NCBI RefSeq assembly: GCF_028389875.1
Contig: NC_084702.1
Span: 55,214,053 to 55,278,052, forward strand
DNA: 64,000 nt
Direction of reading: 5' to 3'
Source of the DNA: Rhea pennata
Taxonomy: Eukaryota; Chordata; Aves; Rheiformes; Rheidae
Shown here piece by piece: positions 38,891 to 50,400 of the stretch. Within the stretch, counting starts at the first letter, position 1, and each line of letters starts with the position of its first letter. Under the pieces are notes generated by a model. That model was not told the DNA's origin. It worked only from the letters and a program-made list of their open reading frames with translations, and searched no databases. Both the position numbers and the translations under genes were made by a program.

Positions 38891-40490
38891 AAGGTTTGCC
38901 TCTTAAGAAACCGGAGGGGAAGATAACAGGCACGCACGGACACCCGGCAGCAGCCACGTAGGCCCTCGTAGGCAGGCATACAGGACACCGCTTGGCTCCC
39001 AGGAGCTCGAGGTGAGGAAGCCCCCCACAAAAAAAGACCATGAAAAAGAAACAAATAAGGGGCAGCCTCAGCCTGCTCTTCCCATTGCGTGGGGGCAGCC
39101 CAGGGTTCCCATGGCCCCTCACCCCAAAGTGCTGCTCAAGCAGCCAGAAAGCACACCAGCTACAAGGAGCCCCTGGCGTGGGCCCGAAGACGCGTGTTTG
39201 TCCACCAAACATGCTGAATTCTCCCCAAAGGGCACCCATGTGGCGCCTCTGGGCCCTGCTCCCTCCCTTCTAAACGCCACTTGGGACCGTACCTGCCCTG
39301 CAAGGGCCTCAGGACACCCCAAGTGGCCCTCCAGCTGCACGCCACAAACAGAGCCCAGCACACAGCCTACGTCCCGTCACTCCACTTATTGGAAACCATT
39401 ATTTTCACCCTGCATTGCTACAAACAAAACAGAAAGCTTAACTTCTCTAGCCACGAGAATGCTTAAAGCTAAGGAGGCAAACTATTTCCGTATGTAAAAA
39501 CACGTAACCACATAACCTTTGCCTCCCCACCTCAAAGAACGGTAAAAGACATTCCTACTTTTTTTCACGGAAATCCACATAATGTATCCCCCAATCTACC
39601 AAATTATGTTTTAAATACGTCTTATTTGTAAAGTACCTTCCTGGTTTGAAATATGAGTGTTCTCAGTTCACAGCAAGCAACCACATGCCTACGCTTAAAA
39701 TGTGCGATTCTCTTTTCACATGTAAGCTCCGAATATTTGAGACCGATTTTTTTGGATAAAAAAAATAACTTTAACCTATAAAATACATACCTATCAATAG
39801 CATACGTGTTAAAATGTCAGTCCAAAATGAAAATAGTTGCTTACACGATCTGTTTGGTATAGTTTATATATCCTTACTTCAATTACTTGTGCATTTAATC
39901 AGCTCATCACACAAGGATATTCGAACGCACACTTTACATTATATGTATTGAAAAGTAGAAACACATGTCCATGTTATCCTCATACAGATATGAGAGGCTA
40001 GGATAAATCTCTCTGAAGATCTATACGTGCCGTTTATTATTATTTCCTTTGGGCCTCTTGGAAACCAAACTGTGATGCGGTTGTGAATTAGAACTCACTC
40101 AAAAGGATAAAAATAGTCTAAAACTGGCTTTTAAATCAATGCCCTGATTGATGCTTTACAGAGCCAGTTTTACTCTTGAGAGAGACCTATTTCTATTTAT
40201 TCTCTTTTTTGTCCTTGCTCCTTTTTTTTTCCGTCTTTCACTCTGTGCTAGGGCTAACAATGCTTTCACTGAGAAAACCATATTCTGATCTTCTTCGCGG
40301 TCAAATTCGGTCATAATAAATTTCAAGCTGTAAAATACTTCGGCTATTGTTCTATTAATCCCGAAGAAGAAGATATGAATGTCCCAACGAAGGGAGAAAT
40401 ACTATGGACGGAAGAGTCCAAAGCCAACAGTCTGGCTGGGCCCCTTCGTTTTTCTTCTCTCTCTCTTTTTTTAAACTGATTGTTTGCTTT
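38890..40490. other. Gene-free interval 3' of FOXD1
   Basis: GC-moderate to 39,380, then strongly AT-rich. No gene. The 161-aa plus frame at 39,012-39,497 has no recognisable domain. The block 40,020-40,340 is non-repetitive and could be conserved. Confidence 0.5.
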
Positions 40491-40506
40491 TTTGAAAATT
40501 AAAAAT

Positions 40507-40512
40507 TTTATT
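40507..40512 (-). terminator. Candidate FOXD1 poly(A) signal
   Basis: TTTATT on the plus strand reads AATAAA on the minus strand, about 580 nt beyond the FOXD1 stop codon. That gives a plausible 3' UTR of about 0.6 kb running through AT-rich DNA (40,490-41,091). No stronger signal was noticed nearer the stop. Transcript ends are not known from the sequence. Confidence 0.45.
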
Positions 40513-41091
40513 TTTGAAAATGTGTAAAAATTTTACATTAAAATGATACAATAATACTTGCCAGTAATTTTAAACAATATTCCTTGTAAAGAATACGCAT
40601 AAAGTACAAAATAAAAACTCCGTAAGTCTATTATAATACAAAACACAGGTTAAAATAAGAAAGGATAATCTTGACTTTCTTCTGTGTAAACATGTTAATC
40701 TTTCTCTTTTTAATAAAAGTACATGAGACAAGTGTACTAAAATGAAAAAGTATTGCTTCGCTGTCCTCCCTCAAGCCATTTTCTTTCCTGTACATTACTG
40801 TTTAGAAGCTCCTACACCTGAGAATCTCTGAACTTCAACGGTTTAGAGATGTTATTCGTATTTTCTGTTTCTGTTAGGAAATAAAGAGTAGCTCTCCGAC
40901 AGCAAGCCCGCTCGCCCGCGCCCCCGCAGACCCGGCTGTGCCTCCGCGCGGGTCCCGGCGGCCGCGGCCGCGCGCCACGACCCGGCCCCACCGCGCGGCC
41001 CCGCCGCCCCGAAGCGCTCGGCTCCGCTGCTCACGGCGTGCGGCGGCTCCGAGAGACCCCAGGTCCTACCTTCGGGCAGGCTCCGAGACCC

Positions 41092-42363
41092 TTAACAGTT
41101 AGAGATGCGGGCCGCCAGGCCGGGGGCGGCGGGCAGGGCGGCGGCGGCGGGCAGGCGGCCGCCGGCGCTCCCCAGCGCGCGGGCCAGCGCCGGCGCCGCG
41201 ACCGACTGCGCCGCGCAGCTGCCGCCCGCGCCCGCGCCCGCGCCGGAGCCGGGGCCGGGGCCGGGGCCGGGGCCGGCGGCCGCCCCGATGATGCTCTCGA
41301 TGGAGAAGGGCGAGCGGGCCAGCGCCGCGCCGGGGCCGGGCTTGGCGGCGTGCAGCGAGGCCGCCAGCGCCGGGCCCAGCGGGTGCGCGTAGCCGAAGGG
41401 CGTCCGTGCCAGCTCCGCCGGCGGCAGCAAGGCGCCCGGCGGCGCGGCGGCGGCGGCGGCGGCGGGCAGCGCGGCGGCGGCGCTGCCGGCGGCGGCGGCG
41501 GGGGGCTGGCGGGCCGGCGGGGAGTGGTGGTGGAAGGCGAAGAGGGCGGAGTGGGGGTGGTAGGGCTGGAGCTGGAGGCCGTACCCGCAGCCGTAGGGTC
41601 CGTAGGCGTAGGGCGGCTGCTGCGGGGGCTGCGGCTGCGGCTGCGGCAGGAAGGCGGCGGGGTCCACGGCGCGCAGCAGCAGCTCGGGCGCCGGCAGCGG
41701 CTGCCGCTTGAAGCGCTTTCGGCGGCGCAGGAAGCTCCCGTTGTCGAACATGTCGGCGGACTCGGGGTCCAGCGTCCAGTAGTTGCCCTTGCCCGGGTTG
41801 CCGGGCTCGCGGGGGATCTTCACGAAGCAGTCGTTGAGGGAGAGGTTGTGGCGGATGCTGTTCTGCCAGGCGGGGAACTTCTCCCGGTAGTAGGGGAAGC
41901 GCCCGCTGATGAACTCGCAGATCTCGCTCAGCGTCAGCCGCTTCTTGGGGCTCTGCAGGATGGCCATGGTGATGAGGGCGATGTAGGAGTAGGGCGGCTT
42001 CACCAGGCTGTTCTTGCCGCCGCCAGCCCCGCCGCCGCCGCCGCCTGCCGCCGCCTTCTGCGGGCCGCCCCGCGAGGGGGGCCGCGAGCCGCCGGCACCG
42101 TCCCCGCCGTCCGCCCCGCCGCCGCCGCCGCGCACGGGCGAGCGCGGCAGCCGCGTGTCGTCGTGGAGGTCGCCCACGTCCTCCTCGTCTTCCTCCTCCT
42201 CCTCCTCCTCCTCCTCCTCGTCCTCGGCGTAGGAGCGGCGGCGGCGGCAGCGGCGGGGCTGCGGCTCCTCGTCGTCCTCTTCGTCGTCCTCCTCGCCCAC
42301 CACGTCGATGTCGGTCTCCTCAGCCAGCGCCGACACCTCGGACATCTCCGCGCTCAGGGTCAT
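41092..42363 (-). CDS. FOXD1: Forkhead box protein D1 (avian CBF-2/BF-2), single exon, 423 aa
   Basis: A DNA-binding transcription factor of the nucleus. Known roles of the family member are in retinal regional identity, kidney stroma and forebrain. The open frame runs uninterrupted from ATG to TAA. Residues 1-24 (begins [20 protein letters not shown]) and the last six residues (ARISNC) match FOXD1 rather than FOXD2 or FOXD3. Residues 25-62 are an acidic tract with a basic patch (RRCRRRRSY) inside it. The forkhead domain covers about 119-219, with recognition helix NSIRHNLS at 168-175 and the basic wing RRRKRFKR at 213-220. Residues 353-360 (FSIESIIG) form an eh1-type Groucho/TLE-binding motif. 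The linker and C-terminus are low complexity: Q/P 241-250, Ala runs 289-307, Gly-Pro repeat 364-372. It is shorter than the human protein (about 465 aa, from memory). The start is supported by the conserved N-terminus and a G at -3. There is no intron, as is usual for FOXD genes. Confidence 0.96.
   Translation of the reverse strand: MTLSAEMSEVSALAEETDIDVVGEEDDEEDDEEPQPRRCRRRRSYAEDEEEEEEEEEEDEEDVGDLHDDTRLPRSPVRGGGGGADGGDGAGGSRPPSRGGPQKAAAGGGGGGAGGGKNSLVKPPYSYIALITMAILQSPKKRLTLSEICEFISGRFPYYREKFPAWQNSIRHNLSLNDCFVKIPREPGNPGKGNYWTLDPESADMFDNGSFLRRRKRFKRQPLPAPELLLRAVDPAAFLPQPQPQPPQQPPYAYGPYGCGYGLQLQPYHPHSALFAFHHHSPPARQPPAAAAGSAAAALPAAAAAAAPPGALLPPAELARTPFGYAHPLGPALAASLHAAKPGPGAALARSPFSIESIIGAAAGPGPGPGPGSGAGAGAGGSCAAQSVAAPALARALGSAGGRLPAAAALPAAPGLAARISNC
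41251..41274. repeat. (GGGGCC)4 hexanucleotide repeat inside the FOXD1 frame
   Basis: Four perfect GGGGCC units on the plus strand, preceded by CCCGCG units at 41,226-41,243. Read on the coding (minus) strand they give alternating Gly-Pro codons (residues 364-372). The tract is in frame, so gain or loss of a unit would change the protein by a GP dipeptide without a frameshift. Confidence 0.9.
42185..42222. repeat. GAG/CTC trinucleotide repeat coding poly-Glu in FOXD1
   Basis: A CCT-rich trinucleotide run on the plus strand encodes the uninterrupted Glu tract around FOXD1 residues 49-58. Trinucleotide phase keeps it in frame. Length variation between individuals would be expected. Confidence 0.8.
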
Positions 42364-42383
42364 GGCGCGGCGGGGCAGCGCAT
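42360..42383 (-). promoter_or_regulatory. Seven-codon upstream ORF overlapping the FOXD1 start
   Basis: On the minus strand an ATG at 42,383-42,381 opens a frame of seven codons (MRCPAAP). Its TGA overlaps the FOXD1 ATG in the arrangement ATGA. The upstream ATG has a weak context (C at -3 and C at +4), whereas the FOXD1 ATG has G at -3. If the 5' leader covers this position, ribosomes could leak past it or terminate and reinitiate at the overlapping start. Its presence is read directly; the function is inference and conservation is unknown. Confidence 0.5.
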
Positions 42384-43132
42384 CGGCGGCGCGGCGGGCG
42401 GGCGGGCGCGCTGCCCTCCGCCGCCAGGCTCCGCGCCGCTCCGCGCAGGGCCGCGCCGCCGCCGCCGCCGCGGGCAGGCGGGCCGCCCCGAGCCGCGCCG
42501 GCCCCCAGCGCCGCCGCGAGAGCGCTCTCGGCCCGCTCGGAGGCGGCGGCTGGTTTTGGTTTTGTTTCGGGGATTTTTTTCCCGGCTTTTTTTGATTTCT
42601 CCCTCTCTCTTTCCCCCCTCCCCTCCTTTTTTTTTTTTTTTTGGTCTGTGGTTTTTGTTTGGGGTCTGGGCTTGGGGGGGGGGGGCGGGGGTTGCGCCGC
42701 CGCGCCTAGAAGCCTCTTTCCCCCTGCTTTCCCCTCACCTCAGCCCCCAGACATTAGCGGATGCCGGGCAGGAGGGAGCGCGCCTAGTCCTGGGGGGAGG
42801 AGAGGGCAGAGGAGGGCGGGGGCAGGCGGGGAGGGACGAGGGGGGCGGCTCGCCGGGCCGCAGGAAAGACGGTGAGGAGGCTGGGGCCGAGTCCCGAGGA
42901 GGGCGGCCTTCCTCCCCCCATCGCAGCGGAGGGGGACATCGCTCGGCTCCCCGCGTCAGAGCTCGGCGGCCCGGGCGGCTCCGCGCCTCACCCCCTCTCC
43001 GCCCAGAGCAGCGCCGCGCAGCGCTCGCCCTGCTCCGCCCGGCCCGGCCCGGCCACGAGGGGCTGTGCTGGGCCGCGGCGTGCCCGGGGGCGTTTTCCGG
43101 GGAAAACGGGGAAATAAAGATCCCTCCCCTGC

Positions 43133-43244
43133 TTAAAAAAAAAAAAAGAAAGAAAAAAAAGAAAGAAAAAAAAAAAGAAAAGAAAAGAAAAAAGAAAAGA
43201 AAAGAAAAAAGAAAAGAAAAGAAAAAAGAAAAGAAAAGAAAAAA
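43133..43244. repeat. A-rich polypurine tract, (AAAAG)n-like
   Basis: About 110 bases are made only of A and G on the plus strand, mainly AAAAG and AAAAAAG units in an ordered pattern. It sits 0.75 kb upstream of the FOXD1 start codon and divides the CpG island in two. The pure purine strand could form triplex (H-DNA) or strongly bent, nucleosome-excluding DNA. Open frames crossing it are artefacts of composition. Confidence 0.9.
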
Positions 43245-43499
43245 GCAAGCAGCCCACAGTGCTGAAGCGCCGTCCCGGGGGCGGCCGAAGGCTGCCTGGC
43301 AGCTGCCCCCGCGCCGCTCTGCCCGCGGCGGCCGGGGAGCGGGCGCGGAGGCGGGGGCGAGGCGGGAGCAGCGGCGCGGCGGCGGCGGGCGGCAGCTGGG
43401 CTCTGCGGGGCGAAGGGGCGCCGTGGCTTGGCGAGAAGGCGCGTTTGGCGCGGCACGCCTCGCGGCCCCCTAAAATAAAAGGTTCCCCCCCCCAAAAAA

Positions 43500-44765
43500 A
43501 AATAGTCTGGGTGGGGATGATGATAAGCTAATAAACTTCATTTGAATACTTTTGTCTGCAGGATGGTTTAGAAAGCTCTCTCTCCTCCTCCTTCTTCCCT
43601 CCCCTACCCCAAGTTTAATTCAAGAATTAAATCAAGTATCTCTACATGTCAACCCTGCAAGCCCTCCAAAGCTCACCACTAATCTCATAGTCCATTTGTG
43701 AGGCTGTTGTTTTTAATGGGAGAGAAGACACTCCTTTCCATTATGAGAAGCACTAGCAGAGAATTAGTTTTATCTCTTTCTTATGCAAAAGAAAACAAGC
43801 CACCGTCCTTTAAAATGCCAATTCTGCTTCGAGCGGAGGAGTGACAGCATAAGGAAAGCGACACAGAAGACTGCTTCCCAGTTAGGTCCCGTTGTTCCCA
43901 ATTTCAGGTGATACATTCGCGGATAACAGAAGACCAGAGATGCCCTTTATTCGAGGGCTCGCACACTTAGCGGACTGCTCGAGGGGAGAAAATCACCTTG
44001 GACATATTTGGAATCACTGTGTTATCAAGAAGAAACGCCTTGAAAGTTCACACTGGTCCTAGTCCTGATGGAATAACCCCACGATCTGAATCCACTTTGA
44101 ATCGGAGCAGTGGAAAAGTATGTCTTCCTCCGATAAAAATCATCGCGAGAAGGGACTGATGCGTGCTTACTTTTCAAACAACTCTTGCTTCTCAAGCAAG
44201 CGAAACACACCGCTTTATTGAAATGCATTTCCAGTATACTCTCCTAATCCAAAGCTTCAAGCCACCCTGTTTCAAGCCCAGTTTCATGGATTTACAACAT
44301 AATCCTTTCCACTATTTCAAAATAATCCTATTTACATTTTGTTCACTACTAAGACGCCTGCAGGAGAATACCACCAAAAGTTACGGAAGTGCAAAAGAGA
44401 AGAAGAAAAAAATAAATTTCAAAACCGGTAATTAAGTACTGAGGAATATTTTTACGCATTGAAGGCTGATAATGTCACTCGAGATTTACTAAATAATAGG
44501 AAGTAAAATGACTTTAATTTTTGAATAAGCTTTGAGGCTAATTCAAATTTGAAGCTAAAAGGCAGGCAGAAGGATAACTTTTCCTGTCAGAGTATTTTCC
44601 TCTTTACAAAGAGTTAGTGCTTTTCCTTTTCAGCCTCTTTTTGTTCCTTTTAGTCTTGCTCTTCTCCCAGTACTTGCCATCGTGTTTTGCTGACGTGCCG
44701 GATGTTTAAAATCATCTTAAAAAAAAATCCAAGTAGGAAGAATGGTGGAGTTGAAAAATTTATCG
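43500..44765. other. Upstream flank of FOXD1, AT-rich
   Basis: No coding sequence seen. Non-repetitive, with homeodomain-like cores (GAATTAGTTTTATC near 43,763; TTTAATTCAAGAATTAAATC at 43,613). It is a likely place for FOXD1 upstream control sequences, from position alone. Confidence 0.4.
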
Positions 44766-45245
44766 GGAGGAACGGCCGTAGCAGAGCAGAGCGGAGCCGG
44801 CGGAGCCCGTCGGACCTGCCCCGCGCCCCCGCGGGTGTTTCGCGGCGCTGCGGCCGCCCCGCGGGTTTGGGCAGGTCCCCGAAGCGCCGCGGCGGCCCGG
44901 GCGGCCCGGCGCGGCCCCGGCCGCCGCCGCGGCTCTGCCGCCGAGCCCTGCCGCCGGGCAGGTGCCGCCTCGGCGAGGCGGGCGCCGAGGGGACGGGCAG
45001 GCCCGGCCCGGCGCGGCCGCGCGGCCCCGGCGCCGCTTGCGCGGCCGCGGGATGCCACCTGCAGGCCGGCCGCGCCGGCGGAGGCAGCGGCGCTGGCGGC
45101 ACCGCGGGGCTTTCGCGGCACCGGGCACCGAGTGCTGCCTGAGCTCGCCTCCCGCAAGGGCTGCGGCGCCCGGGTGTCCGCGGGCTCGGCCGCGGAGCCC
45201 CGCGCGTCCCCAGCCCCGGGGGGCTTGTCTCTCGGGGTTCTCTGC
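44765..45245. promoter_or_regulatory. CpG island 2.4 kb upstream of FOXD1
   Basis: Very CpG-dense and well bounded. No protein recognised in either direction. By position it could drive a transcript divergent from FOXD1; a long non-coding RNA of that kind is known beside mammalian FOXD1. Confidence 0.55.
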
Positions 45246-46738
45246 CGCTGGTGTAATGCGCAGCTAAAGTGACAGGGACAGAGGAGCGAGGCGTGAATGA
45301 GAGGTCTGCAGGCCGATGTCTTTATTGTTATGTGAGTCCGTTAATATTCACTTTAATGTCTGTGTGTGACACGGACACGCACGCCTCCTGCATGAACACA
45401 CGGAACACCTCATACATTATCAGTGTGCTGCGTGTGCGGATCAAGCAGCTCTCAGTTCATCACTCTAGTCCTCATGGCTCCCGCTACTTACTGTGACCAC
45501 CCCCAGCACGAGGACAGGGCCTCCCAATGCCCGCTGGCGCTTAAAGGCAGCAGGGACAGCAGCCTCCTCCGCAGCCTTATTGCCAGGATTCAAACCCAAG
45601 CAAGAGTCAGGGTATTTCAGCAACTCTCCACTGTTGGAAGGGAACCAGGACAGACCAGCTCAGAGGGGCACCTGCAGGCAGGAGCTGGACCAGCTGGACC
45701 AGGAGCTGCCCCCCTGCCTCCTCCCTCACCAGGCTCTAGGGGAAGCTGCCCCTCGGGCCACACACCTCCTGGGGCACACACCTGAGTTGGGCTCCCCCAA
45801 GCCCACACTGGGGCCGGGGAGAGACAGGCCTACAGAAAAGCCCTGCAGTTTATTCAAAACTGAAGATGCTGTGATGCTGGTAGTGCCCCAGGCATGGCTG
45901 GGAGAGCTTTGGTGCAGCCACCCTGGGAGCCACTGTCTGAGGTGCTCTGGATTTTCTGGTGTTGCTGTGATTGTGCGCAGCACGATGCTAGAGCCTTCTT
46001 GAGCTCAGGTGCTTGGCGGTTGTGCGCATCCCCCTGTTATCTGCTGAGTGTTGTGCTAAGGACAAGTGAGGCAGTGCACAGCCTGCCGAAAGCCAGCTCT
46101 AGCCTGGCCCCCAGTTACACCCCTGAGGCTGAAGAGCCGCCCTGGCCTGCTGCGCCTTGAGAAACTCCATCCCCAAAGGCTTGGCAAGGCATTGTACATG
46201 CCCTCCTCACCCAGATCCAAGTCCTTCCTGCAGAACCAGATTTTCCATTATTGAAACAAAACTGCTTCCAAAATAATTTACATTTTCTATCAATATAATT
46301 CCTTGGGCCATTTTGTTGTTCTTGCATCATGGGAAAAAAAAAAAAAAAGAACTTCCTGAATAACCCCATAATGCGACAGTAGTGTCTGCACTAGTGAGTT
46401 TTGCAGTAATAGCTATGACCTTTGCTGCCCACCACCACAGAGACCATTGGTTTAGCCAGCAGATTTCTGTGTCTTTTCCCTCCTCTTCCCTTGCTGGATC
46501 ACCACTGTGTAGCTCTGGGGTAAGGTAATGCTTCACTTGAGCCTCCTACAGAGGATGAGGGCACAGCAACTGCCCATGACCAGGCCAAAAAGCAATGTAT
46601 TAGTGAGGGGCTGCAGTAGTCACCTGCAAAGGTGAAGGAGGCTGAAGGAAAATCTGAGGCTTCCTGCCATACCCACTGTTGAAAATATTTTGTCATACTG
46701 GGAGATGACCCTATGACACACTCATTGTCAAACTTTTT

Positions 46739-46761
46739 TATATATATATATATATATATAT
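46739..46761. repeat. (TA)n microsatellite
   Basis: About 11 TA units followed by a short TGTC repeat. Confidence 0.95.
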
Positions 46762-46919
46762 GTTTATGATTGTCTGTCTGTCTTTGTTTTATAATTCTTC
46801 CAGGGCAGATAAATGCTTTCAGTGAAATTCACTTTCTGAAAGGCCCTTTTGGCATTCACCTTTTGTAAAATTCGCTTAATGTTCTCAGGACGCTTCTGTA
46901 CTTCCAGTTTAACGGAATA

Positions 46920-47490
46920 CAGGAAGAGCTTAGATCAGGTTAGGTCAAAGTCTGTCTGCAATACAAGCTGCCTTCAACAGCCGCCAATATCAGGTTTTGA
47001 GAGAAGAATATAAGAACGGGATAAAATTGTTTCCCAGTAGCCAGAAATCTGTCTCAGGGATTTTCTAAGCTACAGCTAACATGTGAATGCAATAGTCTTT
47101 GAAGGATTTTCGTTTATGAATTTGCCCAGTGACTTTTGGAAATCAAGTACATTTTCACTAGTGAGCATGTTTTCTGGCAAAATGTTCCTCAGTCTTAACT
47201 ACCCTTGGTATGAAGTGTCTCCTTTAAGACACCTGCCCATTTAATCTAGTGCTCTCTCATTTTTCTACTAGAAGAGGCAATGAACAATTGTTTCTAATTA
47301 ACCTCTCCCTGCCATTCATGATTTGTAGATTTTATCACATCCTACTCGGTCAGCTCCTTTTCAGGCAGAAGTATCCCACTTCAGGATTACTGAATTACTA
47401 CAGAAACACTTCTGTACCACTGACATCTTTGTTGCCCTTCTCTCTGATGAACTGATTCTGTAAATGTTCCCAGGTATTTGTCATTGCAAA
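46920..47490 (-). mobile_element. Degenerate CR1-family LINE 3' fragment
   Basis: On the plus strand the order of blocks matches reversed CR1: ACAGCCGCCAATATCAGG (46,979), TTCTGGCAAAATGTTCCTCAG, GTGTCTCCTTTAAGACACC, GATTTTATCACATCC (47,329), TTCAGGCAGAAGTATCCCAC and ATCTTTGTTGCCCTTCTCT (47,427). This corresponds to the non-LTR region upstream of the CR1 3' end. It has many mismatches and no open frame. Where it ends on the right is uncertain. Confidence 0.65.
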
Positions 47491-50400
47491 AGCAGCCACA
47501 ACTAAATAAGCCTCAAGAATGCCAACATTTTTGTTTCTAATTTTAACTTAAACTTTTTATTTCTGCTCTTTTAAGCCAGTGTCTATTCCCAGTACTAGCA
47601 GAGGTATACTTATTTTCAAGATGGAGCATTGGTCATTACAGCTGATACAGTAGGGTACCAGTCACGTGAATAAATCAGGTATGTTTAGGTTATGCTTGAC
47701 TGCATGTTTCGTTGACTATTGAAATCTTTATAAACTTTCTCCACATAATCTCTGAATTCTTCACTATAAACAAGCACTTCGTTAAGCTATGGCAAGTTAC
47801 TAATGAGATCCCATATTTCACGGCTCAGACATTTTAGGTATTTGATTCTGTAGTGATGCAAGTGAGCCCAGAAGGAGTTTTAAAGTTAAAGAGACAACAG
47901 GTTATTGTCAGGGCTTGAGCGGGCTGCTGCTGCTGCTGAAGGACGGCCCTAGTCCCCATCCAGTCTCCTTGCTCTTGGCCAGCTGCTCCCTGCTGCCCTC
48001 ATGCCAGCGCCAAGCTGAAACAGGAGACCCGTAAAGAGTCATAGACCCATAAAGCGAGGCCAAACCTGGAATGAATTGCACTTTCACAGCTGCTAAGAGA
48101 TTAGCAAGCCAAGCACATGGAAGGTGGCATGCTGAGAACTGCACACCTGAACGCGGGACAAGTGCAGTCCTGAGTCATGCTGGGATAACCCTGCCATCCT
48201 CGGGCAGGACCGTGCTGCTTTGGGGTCATATGTTAACAGCTCGTCGGACATGTAACAGCTTGTCTTGCCAGGCATTAAAGCGTTTCTATGGTCATGGCTT
48301 AAATGACCAAGTTCTCTTGAATTATGGGTATCTACAGGATATCTACAGGAATAATGTTTTAGTTTGATTCTCTGTATTCTACACATAAATACAAGGTACC
48401 CTTTCTTCACATGCAATCAGCAGGGAATATGGTGACTTCTGACTTTTATCGCTCCTTTAGAAAAATCTTCAGTGTGACTCTACCACATGAGAATAGTACA
48501 AAAGCTTTCCTAGACAAGCCTTTACCAGCCTGACTAATGGCAATTTTCAAGTATTCAGTAAAGTCCATTTGAACCCTGTTTAGTGAAGGCAGGGGGATCT
48601 TCATGCAGCATTTCTCTGCCTACCCTCCAGACTTCCTTTGCTGGGTGTTACAAACAGAGACATCCCATTGGTCATGAAAGGCTTCTGATGTGGCTTGAAG
48701 CTCTGGTATTCTGGGTTACGGAGCTTAAGAATTGCAAGCATGGTGAGAAGAGGACATTGCTTCTTTGATGAGGTGCTCCAGCTCTTACTAGATTTAAGTC
48801 TTTTATGGATTACTGTATTTTCTTACAACTCTCCGGCGCATGGTGAAATATTCTAAAATACGAGATTAAAACATCTCTGTACTTAATTCCCATCTTTCTG
48901 AGTTCCCATTCAATGCTTATATATTTAGTATCAATATTTAAGAATTCTTTAGTAATTCTTACATCTACACTTCAGGAGATGGTCTCTTTTCCGTTTATCT
49001 CTCTCAACACTTTCACTCCTTTATGCCAGAATGTTGTTACTTTCTTTCATTAAATTATTAATGTATATGCATCTTTTTTCCAAATAGCCTAGCAACTTTT
49101 CCCTAATGTCCTGGAGTATTGATGTTAGGTGTGCTAACTTTATTATTCCCTGTGTTAACCTGTTGGTGTGCTATATGCTTTTGTTCTCAGGTGACAAATG
49201 AGACATTCTTTTGAACAACCATTTCCTAAAAAGACTTTGAGTATCAGGTAGGTGTCCTTTACTGCCTGAAAATACATTGAATATGTGCTCCTTTTGTTCA
49301 TTGCCAAGCAGGACAGGTATTACTCTACTTCAGCCTGATCATTTATACTTATGACTCATAATTTGTTTCATGAATATGTTACTAACTTAACACCCCTTGC
49401 TCACTGTACTTTATTACCGCTTGTGTACTTTATTATCGCTTGTGTAGCACTGACCATATCCTCGAGGAGCTTTTATATTGGCACTTCGACAGCATTTTTG
49501 GTCATTCTTTAATCTTTCATATAATTTAGGAGGCACTTTTTCACAAGCAGCCAATTTAACTGCAAGTTGTTGGATTGTTTTTTGTTCCTACACTTCTTTT
49601 GTGTAGCTAATGAACTTTGCCTCAGAAACTTATATTCTTTGATGATTTTGAGAACCTCCTTTCCACTCTTTCTCAAAAGAGATAAAATGCTCCCATCTGT
49701 CCATGTATGTCCATGGATGTCCAAGATGATTTTCTCCACTCAAGCAGTCGGTTATCACGCTCTATTGCAGTACTATAGGCACTGGATTCATTCCATTTCT
49801 TGAAGTTGTTCATCAGTTACAAAAAAGTCCAGGTTTAAGTTTATGTTTCTCATTACGCAACTCTACAGAAAGGACTGCAGAAAAAGAGCCAATACTATTT
49901 TAGCATTCTAAAATACTTTTTCTCTGATGCAAAGTTTTTTTTTTTTGAAGGTCTGCTGTTTGTCCCAGGAAATGTAACCCAATCTAACAGAATCTCCTGA
50001 ACTGCAGTTCTTGAACTGCTTCACTTGACTCTTGATACAACTCAGTGATGTGGTTTTCAGCATAATTTGTCTTTAAAATCTCACATGAGGGAATATGAGA
50101 TCATACCTCCAGTCCAGTTAATCGTGGGCTGTCAGCTGGGACTACACTTTCTACAGCTTCTATCTTGGAATAATCTCTCTGTAATTCATTTTCACTTCAG
50201 TATTCCAGCCTATTAAAACATTTTGCATGTTTGTAATCATCAATTGGCCTTGTAATTCTGAAGTCTTTCTTATATATTGATGGCAGATTGTGATAAATCT
50301 GGAACTGAAGTATTTATTGCTTTTACTTTCAATGGCCTGCAGTGACTCAATTTTTTCGTCTTGGCTCTATTCCCTTTTGCTGCAGGTACTCTGCCAATTC

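Larger units (their letters stand above)
40880..43470. promoter_or_regulatory. CpG island covering FOXD1, its 5' leader and promoter
   Basis: GC and CpG density rise abruptly at about 40,880 and remain very high through the gene to about 43,470, interrupted only by pyrimidine-rich and poly-A/G tracts (42,600-42,660 and 43,133-43,244). The transcription start must lie to the right of 42,363 on the minus strand. I found no clear TATA box, which fits a CpG-island promoter. Several AT-rich spots (near 43,115 and 43,470) are only weak TATA-like candidates. Confidence 0.8.

Noticed and set aside
41092-42363. Assignment as FOXD2 or FOXD3
   Set aside because: The N-terminus, the [11 protein letters not shown] segment, the FSIESIIG motif and the ARISNC end fit FOXD1. 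The forkhead domain alone would not separate them.
41038-43473. 811-aa plus-strand open frame antisense to FOXD1
   Set aside because: It is the mirror of a GC-rich coding exon plus the purine tract. It has no domain, is Gly/Arg/Ala/Lys low complexity, and conflicts with the clear FOXD1 frame.
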